A stretch of 12,034 nucleotides of DNA. It comes from Planctomycetaceae bacterium (GTDB taxonomy: Bacteria; Planctomycetota; Planctomycetia; Pirellulales; Thermoguttaceae). Positions 6,395 to 12,034 of the stretch are shown here, piece after piece (within the stretch, counting starts at the first letter, position 1; every line of letters begins with the position of its first letter). Both the position numbers and the translations under genes were made by a program. The notes below the pieces were generated by a model that was not told the origin of the DNA, did not search any database, and saw only the letters and a program-made list of their open reading frames with translations. The stretch covers positions 1-12,034 of the forward strand of contig JAITBS010000326.1 in NCBI GenBank assembly GCA_031283515.1. The letters run 5' to 3'.

Positions 6395-7105
6395 ATGCTT
6401 GGTTCTACATCACAAATTAATAATTTTATGAACATGTTCGGTGTTCAACAGGGATTATCAATGGAACAAATTGCTAAGATGTCTGGAATTGCTCAAGTCA
6501 ATCAAGCAGACAAAGCAAACTCTATTGATAAAACCAATCAGACCGTCAAAACCAACTCCATTGATTCTGTAACAATTTCACCGACTGCCGATATGTTACA
6601 GCAACTTCTGAACATGGAATTGCAAAATCCCGACAATATTTCGGAATCCGGTGAACTTAATTTGACGGGTCTTGCGCAACTCAAACAGCGCGGCGACATG
6701 CTTTCCAACATGTTACAGGTCAAGCTCAAAAATTTTGAATCGAATTTAATTACCGGTATGAAATCAGCGGGGTTGGATGGAACGCAAGACATGAATATGA
6801 AAAACGGCGATAATGGTTTACTTCTCATGAATGAGATACCAAACAAAGAATCGGTTCAAAGTTTTTTGCAAAACAACGGCAAATTCAAGGAACAATTTCA
6901 AGAACTTGCTCAATTTGCGAACATTCTTGAAACGTTACAACAAATTGGTTCGAATATCGGTTCGAAGGCGGCTAATCGGGCGGTTGTTCCTCCGGCGGCG
7001 CAGTACACACAACAATCACAACCGATTCGGTCGGAAAATCGACAACCCGATGCCGGTTTTATTCTTCATATCATGCAAGGTCAGGTGTCGTATTCGTTTG
7101 AATAA
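6395..7105 (+). CDS. Hypothetical Asn/Gln-rich protein
   Basis: The product is 236 residues with no signal peptide or membrane segment, and I recognise no family. Residues about 35-60 contain a degenerate repeat: KANSIDKTNQ, then TVKTNSIDSV, both around a NSID core. The segment SIDSVTISPTADMLQQLLNME resembles, loosely, the D-x-V-x-I/L-S-x-x-A lead-in seen in FlgM-like and other flagellar or regulatory proteins; this is weak. The middle (about 95-120 and 140-190) is predicted helical, with regular spacing of Leu, Met and Phe (for example QLKQRGDMLSNMLQVKLKNF). The C-terminus is Gln/Pro-rich, then closes with GFILHIMQGQVSYSFE. Codon use is like the surrounding genes, which supports a real gene. 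No Shine-Dalgarno sequence is visible before the ATG. Confidence 0.68.
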   Translation: MLGSTSQINNFMNMFGVQQGLSMEQIAKMSGIAQVNQADKANSIDKTNQTVKTNSIDSVTISPTADMLQQLLNMELQNPDNISESGELNLTGLAQLKQRGDMLSNMLQVKLKNFESNLITGMKSAGLDGTQDMNMKNGDNGLLLMNEIPNKESVQSFLQNNGKFKEQFQELAQFANILETLQQIGSNIGSKAANRAVVPPAAQYTQQSQPIRSENRQPDAGFILHIMQGQVSYSFE

Positions 7106-7160
7106 AGGTAACACAATATTTTTTTGATTCAATAACTCGGAACAATATTTCCATTTTGGC

Positions 7161-7315
7161 AGTCCGCAGATTTTCGCAGATTATTTTTTTGAGAATGACG
7201 AAACAGAAAAAAATAACCAAACTGACGAAAAGGGAACAAACTAAAAACTCGGAAATTCTATTCAGTTTCAATAAACTTTTAAAATAATCTGCGAAAATCT
7301 GTTTCATCTGCGGAC
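7161..7315. repeat. Inverted-repeat unit of the CGCAGATT family
   Basis: Positions 7167-7187 and 7281-7301 are perfect 21-bp inverted repeats of each other, with 93 bases between them. Outside the right arm, CTGCGGAC (7308-7315) also mirrors GTCCGCAG (7162-7169), after a six-base insertion. The interior from 7185 to 7229 resembles the left arm of the inverted repeat at 10385-10490. No ORF in it has coding character. Confidence 0.75.
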
Positions 7316-7487
7316 GATTGGAACAATATACTCGAACAATTAATAAAATAGACAGTTACGTACAAACAACGTGATTTTGAAAATCGTATTGAAATTATTT
7401 TAAGATATTGTAAAATGACATTGATTGTCATATTTGGCGGTTTGTGGATAATGGTTTATGTTTACAGCCGTAACCGTCAAATTTTTA

Positions 7488-7510
7488 TTACGTTAAATAC
7501 GTTAATGTAA
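7488..7510. promoter_or_regulatory. Candidate operator: imperfect palindrome upstream of the AraC-type gene
   Basis: TTACGTTAA, a five-base spacer ATACG, then TTAATGTAA give two 9-bp half-sites matching at 8 of 9 positions. It also contains two direct copies of ACGTTAA nine bases apart (7490 and 7499). It ends 26 bases before the ATG at 7537, a suitable place for autoregulation. The region is AT-rich, so chance is a real alternative. Confidence 0.3.
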
Positions 7511-7536
7511 TATTTTAACTGTTTCAATATATTGCG

Positions 7537-8592
7537 ATGCCGCGTGTACCATTTTATCAGGAAGGAAACACAGCTTACAGTGCTGATTGTTGTTCACGGT
7601 TGACAGAAGCCGCCGAACAGGGTGATGTGGTTTTGAAATCTTTTGCACGGGGTCAATATCCGGGACAACTCATTCCCAAAAATGTACTTAATGGTTTGCG
7701 TACAGTTGGATTTTGGAGTGCTGTTACAGAACAACATTGGGGACTTGATTGGCATCGTAACGAAGGAATTGAAATTACTTTTCTTTTAAGCGGAAAAAAT
7801 AGGTATGAAACTAGCGGCGGTAGTTGGGAACTCCAAGTTGGTGACATGGTGATTTGTCCGCCATGGCAAATTCACCGTATTGGTAATCCCAATGTCAATG
7901 TTGGAACACTTATGTGGTTTATTATTGACACAAAAATACGCCAAAGTTATCAGACTCCGAAATTACCTTCATGGATTATTCTTTCGGAAAAGGATAAAAA
8001 CAAATTGATTCGTCATTTACTGTACAGTTCGAGTCAGGTTGTTCATCTTTCGGAAAAGTTCATACTTTCGTGGAAGAAACTTTACCGTATTTTACGGGAT
8101 GCGGAACAAGAATGTCCTGTTTCTGCGTTGGCAATCACTATTAACGAACTCCTTTATGATCTCCTGAATATTCAGGAGACGGACAATAAATTTGTTTCAT
8201 CTAAAGAATTGCCTCGATCGATTGAGATGGTTCAAACATTTTTTCAGGAACTGGCGAGTATTCCCGAACAACTCGAACATCCTTGGACGTTACAGGAAAT
8301 GTCAAGACTTTGCCGAATCAGTCCGACTCGGTTTTCTCACTGTTGCCGGCAACTAATGAATCTTTCTCCGCTCAATGTGTTAAATCAGTTACGTATTCGT
8401 CAGGCGGAAGCAATGATTCGAAACGAACCGCAAAAATCAATGACGGAAATCGCGATGCAATGCGGATTTACAACCAGCCAATATTTTGCAACGATTTTTA
8501 AGAAATGGACAGGTAAAACTCCAACCGAGTACAGAAATATAATTGTTTCGCAAGAAATGCCGCCTTTTCCAGAAAATCCCTGTTCCAAATAA
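7537..8592 (+). CDS. AraC family transcriptional regulator with N-terminal cupin sensor domain
   Basis: The product is 351 residues. An N-terminal cupin-type ligand-binding domain (about 55-135) contains LDWHRNEGIEITFLLSG (70-86) and the closing GDMVICPPWQIHRIG (102-116). A middle helical linker (about 155-245) follows. The C-terminal AraC DNA-binding domain has two helix-turn-helix units: the first near 250-270 (WTLQEMSRLCRISPTRFSHC) and the second near 300-322 (SMTEIAMQCGFTTSQYFATIFKK), ending with the family signature GKTPTEYR (326-333). Such proteins bind paired DNA sites and usually activate sugar-catabolic genes when the cupin domain binds a sugar. The effector and targets are unknown here; the cupin and oxidoreductase genes downstream, or its own promoter, are candidates. 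It has no Shine-Dalgarno sequence. A near-palindrome lies in its leader. Confidence 0.93.
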   Translation: MPRVPFYQEGNTAYSADCCSRLTEAAEQGDVVLKSFARGQYPGQLIPKNVLNGLRTVGFWSAVTEQHWGLDWHRNEGIEITFLLSGKNRYETSGGSWELQVGDMVICPPWQIHRIGNPNVNVGTLMWFIIDTKIRQSYQTPKLPSWIILSEKDKNKLIRHLLYSSSQVVHLSEKFILSWKKLYRILRDAEQECPVSALAITINELLYDLLNIQETDNKFVSSKELPRSIEMVQTFFQELASIPEQLEHPWTLQEMSRLCRISPTRFSHCCRQLMNLSPLNVLNQLRIRQAEAMIRNEPQKSMTEIAMQCGFTTSQYFATIFKKWTGKTPTEYRNIIVSQEMPPFPENPCSK

Positions 8593-8686
8593 TTTGCGCA
8601 ATGAAAATTATGTAGGATGTATTTTCGTAATTGTCTATTTTTACCAACAGTGTCCGCAGAAAATAAAGGTATTTATAGATTTTTAA

Positions 8687-8765
8687 TCCGCCGATTATTC
8701 AAATTGACGCAAATAAACATATACTTTTTGCATTCAATATTTTAATGTTGTAACAATTTATATTT
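8687..8765 (+). repeat. Dispersed intergenic module, copy 2
   Basis: It begins TCCGCCGATTATT and ends TTTATATTT. Its last 46 bases match 2036-2081 at 41 of 46 positions by eye. Here it directly abuts the DUF1559 remnant, at about the point where the remnant's protein similarity fades, so it may mark the truncation boundary. Confidence 0.58.
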
Positions 8766-8781
8766 TGTATCATTTTATAAT

Positions 8782-9027
8782 TCTCAAAACGGTGATAATC
8801 AAAACGGTTATAAATTATGTCCGCTTTCACCTTATTATGGCAATGATACAAGTGCGTCTAACGATATTAACGCATTTCGAACGTTTGGTTTAGGCAGTAA
8901 TCATCCCGACACATTTCACGTATTGCGTGGTGATGGTTCAATTCCGTCTGTCAGTATTTCGATAAATCCGAATATTTTGGTTCTACTTACTATCGTTGAT
9001 GACGGAGCCAATGTTGCATTGCCGTAG
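8782..9027 (+). pseudogene. DUF1559 C-terminal remnant, 5'-truncated
   Basis: An uninterrupted frame runs to a TAG at 9025-9027 and is free of stops from 8746, but it has no ATG. Its translation includes CPLSPYYGND, then GLGSNHPDTFHVLRGDGS, then a strand-rich tail ending VDDGANVALP. The pattern GSxHPxxFxxLxGDGS is the C-terminal signature of the DUF1559 family, in a variant in which the GDGSVRF segment reads GDGSIPS. About the last 80 residues are kept and the usual N-terminal pilin-like region is gone. The frame has not yet gathered stops, so the loss looks recent. The alternative, a real short gene with a non-ATG start, is less likely because no ribosome-binding site or signal sequence is seen. 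Confidence 0.72.
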
Positions 9028-9036
9028 AAAATATTG

Positions 9037-9059
9037 TTTCACTATTAAAATTAGTGAAA
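9037..9059 (+). terminator. Hairpin after the DUF1559 remnant
   Basis: TTTCACTA (9037-9044) pairs with TAGTGAAA (9052-9059) around a seven-base loop, 10 bases after the remnant's stop. There is no T tract beyond it. It is probably the relic 3' hairpin of the lost gene. Confidence 0.4.
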
Positions 9060-9180
9060 TGGAACATTACAATGACATAGGTTTGTAGTGTTATTGAATA
9101 TTTGTTATAATGATTTTATAATGCTTGAAAATAATTCGGGCTGATTAATATTTTAAAGATTACATTTAATATTTTGTACA

Positions 9181-10365
9181 ATGAACACTACAATACCTGT
9201 TTTTGACATTGACAATACGGAACAATTTCATCAATTCGTTCAATGTCTTGAAAATGAATTTTCTTTTCTTCGTGTTTCGAAAATAGACGTTCAGGATGAA
9301 ACTGTTTTGGAAGGCGATGGAATGCGGATTTTTTGCCTTTATCGGGGTCATGGAGAAGTGTTTTTGCCCAAAGGTTACCGAACACAGGAAGGCGATGGGA
9401 ATTTGTTACCGGCTGATCTTTACCAACCCGATCCAATTGATCCAAAATTCGTTTCACTACTTCAATCAATTCAGAAAAAACGTTCAACTCTGACTGCCAA
9501 AGCCGATGTTCCAATAAATGCAATCATGGGACGTTGGGACATTGCCGGAGGATTTTTTTGTGGCGATATTACCGGTGAACTGTGGCGGTTGCTGGAGCAA
9601 GCTCCACGCCCATGGAGTTCCGATTCCGAGTTGGAAAAAATAATCGAATCACTTTTTCTACAATATCGTAATATCGGATTTTCAACAAAATTGGTTGATT
9701 CATGGGAAAAAATTATAACAGGCGATCAACTAATCGTTACCAAAACGAAACCGTTGCATGTTCGCGGACATTTCAGTTGTTTTTCCATTGAGCATGTCAA
9801 CCGAAAAACGTCACACGTTTCCGAAGTGCGGCGGTTACGATTTCTTTTGGATACTGCCGGAGGTTGTAGTCCTGGTTTTGATCCGTTCCGGCGGTTGCCG
9901 ATGACATGGTTCCCCAATTATCCAAACGAAAACGGAGACGGATTGAATTTTTTCAACAATCACGTTGTCAATATTCCGGCGGAAAATTCGCCAACTCATT
10001 TTCATCCCAAAATTCCAATTGGAGGAGGACTTCCGCAAACAGAATTTTATCTTGTTCTCGATCCGGATGAGTATCAACTTTCAACCGCCGGTTTGGAAAC
10101 ATCCATAACCTTGTACCCTGATCTCCGTGATTTGAAACATTTTGAAACACATCATCTCCAATCTGGAATGATCGTTTATATGCCGCCCGGAACAGGACAT
10201 CGCGGTCAAAATGTTTTCGCTCTGATCATGACAATTCCCGGTTTCAAACCTGGGAACGAATTATATTTGGATAGTGATATTTTTGAACGGACAAACGGAG
10301 GTTCTCCATATAACGAAAATCATCTTCAAAGTAAAAATTATGTACGTTTAGAAGATTATTTATAA
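9181..10365 (+). CDS. Cupin-fold putative metalloprotein, unknown substrate
   Basis: The product is 394 residues with no signal peptide, so it is probably cytoplasmic. I do not recognise a named enzyme. The C-terminal half carries a cupin metal site: HVVNIPAENSPTHFHPKIP with His273 and His275, then Glu288 (QTEFYLVL), then the second motif with PPGTGH and His340 (335-340). Two His, one Glu and a distal His form the classic 3-His/1-Glu cupin centre. A region before it (about 216-260) is rich in Trp, Phe, Asn and Gly (FNNH at 257-260). The N-terminal 200 residues are unassigned but contain a DVPINAIMGRWDIAGGF stretch (109-125). Cupins range from isomerases and dioxygenases to non-enzymatic proteins; sugar processing would fit the neighbours but is inference. 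It starts in AT-rich DNA with no Shine-Dalgarno sequence. Confidence 0.75.
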   Translation: MNTTIPVFDIDNTEQFHQFVQCLENEFSFLRVSKIDVQDETVLEGDGMRIFCLYRGHGEVFLPKGYRTQEGDGNLLPADLYQPDPIDPKFVSLLQSIQKKRSTLTAKADVPINAIMGRWDIAGGFFCGDITGELWRLLEQAPRPWSSDSELEKIIESLFLQYRNIGFSTKLVDSWEKIITGDQLIVTKTKPLHVRGHFSCFSIEHVNRKTSHVSEVRRLRFLLDTAGGCSPGFDPFRRLPMTWFPNYPNENGDGLNFFNNHVVNIPAENSPTHFHPKIPIGGGLPQTEFYLVLDPDEYQLSTAGLETSITLYPDLRDLKHFETHHLQSGMIVYMPPGTGHRGQNVFALIMTIPGFKPGNELYLDSDIFERTNGGSPYNENHLQSKNYVRLEDYL

Positions 10366-10384
10366 TTGCAATATTTCAATGGAT

Positions 10385-10490
10385 TTTTTTGAAAATACGA
10401 AACAAAAAAATAACAAAACAAACGAATTTTTTTATTTTAAATATTTTCGTGTGTTTCGTTTTTTTTGTAAACTTCGTATTTCTCAAAAAA
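10385..10490. repeat. Long imperfect A/T inverted repeat between cupin and oxidoreductase genes
   Basis: The left arm (about 10385-10434) and right arm (about 10438-10490) can pair over most of their length. TTTTTGAAAATACGAA on the left faces the complement of TTCGTATTTCTCAAAAA on the right, and ACAAAAAAATAACAAAACA on the left faces the complement of GTGTTTCGTTTTTTTTGT, with small gaps. An RNA of it would be a hairpin of about 100 bases. The left arm also resembles 7185-7229. It begins 19 bases after the cupin-fold gene stop and could act as a terminator or barrier between the two genes, or be a mobile relic. Confidence 0.6.
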
Positions 10491-10514
10491 TATAAACTAT
10501 TACCTTTTTTTATT

Positions 10515-10519
10515 AGGAG
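10515..10519 (+). promoter_or_regulatory. Shine-Dalgarno AGGAG for the oxidoreductase gene
   Basis: AGGAG lies five bases before the ATG at 10525 and fixes that start. It is one of only two clear ribosome-binding sites in the window. Confidence 0.75.
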
Positions 10520-10524
10520 TTACC

Positions 10525-11946
10525 ATGTCTCTTACCAGAAGAACTTTTTTGAAAACATCTGTTGCGGTTCCGATGTTTATTTCGTCAAGTGTATTCGGAG
10601 CCAATGAAAGTATTAATATTGGAGTTATTGGTCTTGGTATTCGTGGGGCAAGTTCCCATGTTCCCGAATTTTCCAATCTTTCCGGTGTTCGTGTTACGGC
10701 ATTAGCCGACCCTGATAAAACACGAACCGCTTCAACTCTTAAAAAAATGCAGGAAAAAGGGTTGAACCATCAGGTTGATCAATACGAAGATATGCGGAAT
10801 GTGTTTGAGCGTACAGATATTCACGCGGTTTCCATCGCCACAATGAATCACTGGCACGCTTTAGCTACTATTTGGGCGTGTGAAGCGGGAAAACATGTTT
10901 ACGTCGAAAAACCACTTTCCCATTTTCTCTGGGAAGGACGGCAAATGGTGAATGCCGCAAAAAAATATGATCGAATCGTTCAACATGGAACTCAACTCCG
11001 GTCTTGTCCCTCAATCATGGAAGCAATTAAATGGACAAAAGCCGGAAATCTCGGAAAAATTCTGTACGTTACGGCATTTGCCAACAAAGTCCGTCAATCT
11101 ATTGGTAAACGTACTGAACCGCTTCCGTTACCGAATGATTTTAATTATGATCTTTGGTGTGGACCGGCGCAAGCAGATTCAATTTATCGTGACAGAATTC
11201 AATATGATTGCAGTTTTACTTGGAACATGGGCGATGGCGAATCGCTTAATCAGGGAGTTCATCAAATTGATGTTGCCCGTTGGTTACTGGGTATTGAGGG
11301 AATGCCAAGACGAACACTCAGTATGGGCGGACGTTTTCTTTTCAATGATGCCGGTGATGTACCGAATACACAGATTATTTGTTACGATTATCCTGAAGTT
11401 CCGATTCTGTATTCAACTTACAATCTCTCCGAATCAAAAAATTCCCAAAAGGCGGAGAATTTTCGTTTCACATCGGTTGGAATTACCATTGATTGTGAAG
11501 GCGGTTGGGTTGGTATTGCTCATTCCCCATATTGTGTCGCTTACGATAAAAATGGTAAGATCATTCAAAAATGGTCGGTTGACGGAAATCATTTTCAAAA
11601 TTTCATCAACGCCGTACGAAATGGTAACAAAAACGATCTTGCTTCGGATATTTTATGCGGACACCTTTCAACTCGCATTGGTCATGCCGGTAATATTTCC
11701 TACCGTTTGGGGCAACAAGCAAATCTGGCTGAACAGAAAAAAGCTGTTGCGGATTATCCTTATTTTGCAGAAATGCACGAACGATATCTGAAACACTTAG
11801 TTGCTCATGAAATTGATCCGAATGAAACGATACTTGGTTGTTGTCTTGAATGTGATACGGAAAACGAATATTTTATCGGAAACGAAGCTGCTTATAAATT
11901 CGCTCGTGGTTCCCACAGGAAACCGTATCTTATACCTAATCTGTAA
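10525..11946 (+). CDS. Tat-exported Gfo/Idh/MocA family oxidoreductase
   Basis: The product is 473 residues. The N-terminus is a twin-arginine signal: RRTFLKTS at 5-12, a hydrophobic run, and a likely cleavage near VFGA (23-26). A Rossmann fold follows, with the dinucleotide loop GVIGLGIRG (33-41) and a D62-P63 pair after strand two. The family motif EKPLS (128-132, Lys129) and the C-domain segment GVHQIDVARW (244-253, with His246 and Asp249) are both present, as expected for Lys/Asp/His active sites. Members use NAD(P) to oxidise or reduce sugars, inositols or pseudo-sugars. Tat export means it would fold with its bound cofactor before transport and act in the periplasm, as many planctomycete paralogues are predicted to. 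The substrate is not determinable. The C-terminus (about 400-473) has an extra tail including a CCLEC cluster at 439-443. It is preceded by a Shine-Dalgarno sequence and a large hairpin. Confidence 0.93.
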   Translation: MSLTRRTFLKTSVAVPMFISSSVFGANESINIGVIGLGIRGASSHVPEFSNLSGVRVTALADPDKTRTASTLKKMQEKGLNHQVDQYEDMRNVFERTDIHAVSIATMNHWHALATIWACEAGKHVYVEKPLSHFLWEGRQMVNAAKKYDRIVQHGTQLRSCPSIMEAIKWTKAGNLGKILYVTAFANKVRQSIGKRTEPLPLPNDFNYDLWCGPAQADSIYRDRIQYDCSFTWNMGDGESLNQGVHQIDVARWLLGIEGMPRRTLSMGGRFLFNDAGDVPNTQIICYDYPEVPILYSTYNLSESKNSQKAENFRFTSVGITIDCEGGWVGIAHSPYCVAYDKNGKIIQKWSVDGNHFQNFINAVRNGNKNDLASDILCGHLSTRIGHAGNISYRLGQQANLAEQKKAVADYPYFAEMHERYLKHLVAHEIDPNETILGCCLECDTENEYFIGNEAAYKFARGSHRKPYLIPNL

Positions 11947-12008
11947 CATAACTATTTACATAAATAACTCAAACTGTAAAACCAAAACATTGAATTTTCA
12001 CAAAATGG

Positions 12009-12034
12009 TAATCTATCAGTGGAATTTTTTTTGA
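12009..12034 (+). repeat. Second copy of the inverted-repeat element's left end (cut by window end)
   Basis: TAATCTATCAGTG followed by GAATTTTTTTTGA closely matches 2091-2118 (TAATATATCAGTG followed by AAATTTTTTTTTTGA). The differences are one base in the 13-base end, one base after it and a shorter T run. It starts 62 bases after the oxidoreductase stop, as the first copy starts after the sialidase-like gene. The remainder lies beyond the window. Confidence 0.55.

Larger units (their letters stand above)
7106..7536. other. Intergenic region with 21-bp inverted repeats and regulator leader
   Basis: No gene is supported. The left part (7161-7315) is a repeat unit bounded by inverted CGCAGATT-type arms. 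The right part (about 7320-7536) is the AT-rich leader of the AraC-type gene and contains an imperfect palindrome at 7488-7510. Confidence 0.65.
8593..9180. other. Intergenic region with repeat module and DUF1559 remnant
   Basis: No intact gene is supported. It holds CCGCAGA-type repeat scraps near 8650-8700, the second copy of the dispersed module (8687-8765), a decayed DUF1559 tail (8782-9027) and a hairpin (9037-9059). The last 120 bases are the AT-rich leader of the cupin-fold gene. Confidence 0.65.

Noticed and set aside
7071..7307. A 78-codon antisense frame across the repeat unit
   Set aside because: It runs through the inverted CGCAGATT repeats and an A/T tract, and its hydrophobic character comes from the T-rich strand.
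9188..9523. A 111-codon antisense frame in the cupin-fold gene
   Set aside because: It shows no signal, motif or ribosome-binding site, and the opposite frame is clearly coding.
10952..11791. A 279-codon frame on the + strand inside the oxidoreductase gene
   Set aside because: It overlaps a gene with complete family motifs, and its translation is Met/Ile/Lys-rich with no domain. It is a shadow frame.

Overview
The window looks like chromosomal DNA of a low-GC (AT-rich by eye, not counted) planctomycete, probably of the Pirellulales type. The evidence is indirect. It contains the C-terminal end of a DUF1559 (type-II-pseudopilin-like) protein, a second decayed DUF1559 tail, a small transthyretin-like lipoprotein of the kind often found beside DUF1559 genes, and a Tat-exported Gfo/Idh/MocA oxidoreductase. 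All recognisable genes are on the + strand. No rRNA, tRNA, CRISPR array or transposase gene was seen.

Layout. Positions 2-226 hold the 3' end of a DUF1559 gene. It is followed closely by a carboxypeptidase-regulatory-like lipoprotein (246-698) and an exported sialidase-superfamily Asp-box protein (695-1918), which overlap by ATGA. This looks like one surface or glycan-related transcription unit. A repeat-rich gap follows (1919-2775), holding a roughly 270-bp transposase-less inverted-repeat element with internal palindromes and a GTATT microsatellite. Next come a long low-complexity lipoprotein of unknown function (2776-4731), an Xaa-Pro-type M24 peptidase (4822-5922), a small exported hypothetical protein (6008-6250) and an unrecognised Asn/Gln-rich protein (6395-7105).

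The right half holds a cupin-AraC transcriptional regulator (7537-8592), a DUF1559 pseudogene tail (8782-9027), a cupin-fold protein with a complete-looking metal site (9181-10365) and a Tat-signal Gfo/Idh/MocA oxidoreductase (10525-11946). An AraC-type regulator with a cupin sensor, an exported sialidase and an exported sugar-type oxidoreductase would fit scavenging of host or mucin-type sugars. That link is inference from proximity only, since the genes are separated by sizeable gaps.

The most unusual aspect is the intergenic DNA. Several degenerate repeat families recur between genes: (a) the inverted-repeat element at 2091-2362, whose left end reappears at the last bases of the window (12009-12034); (b) a family built on TCCGCAGATT/CGCAGATTA units, including a perfect 21-bp inverted pair at 7167-7187 and 7281-7301; (c) a long A/T inverted repeat at 10385-10490 whose left arm resembles 7185-7229; and (d) a module of about 76-79 bp present near 2006-2081 and 8687-8765. 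I see no convincing new defence or enzymatic system. The repeat families and the uncharacterised cupin and lipoprotein genes are the best leads.
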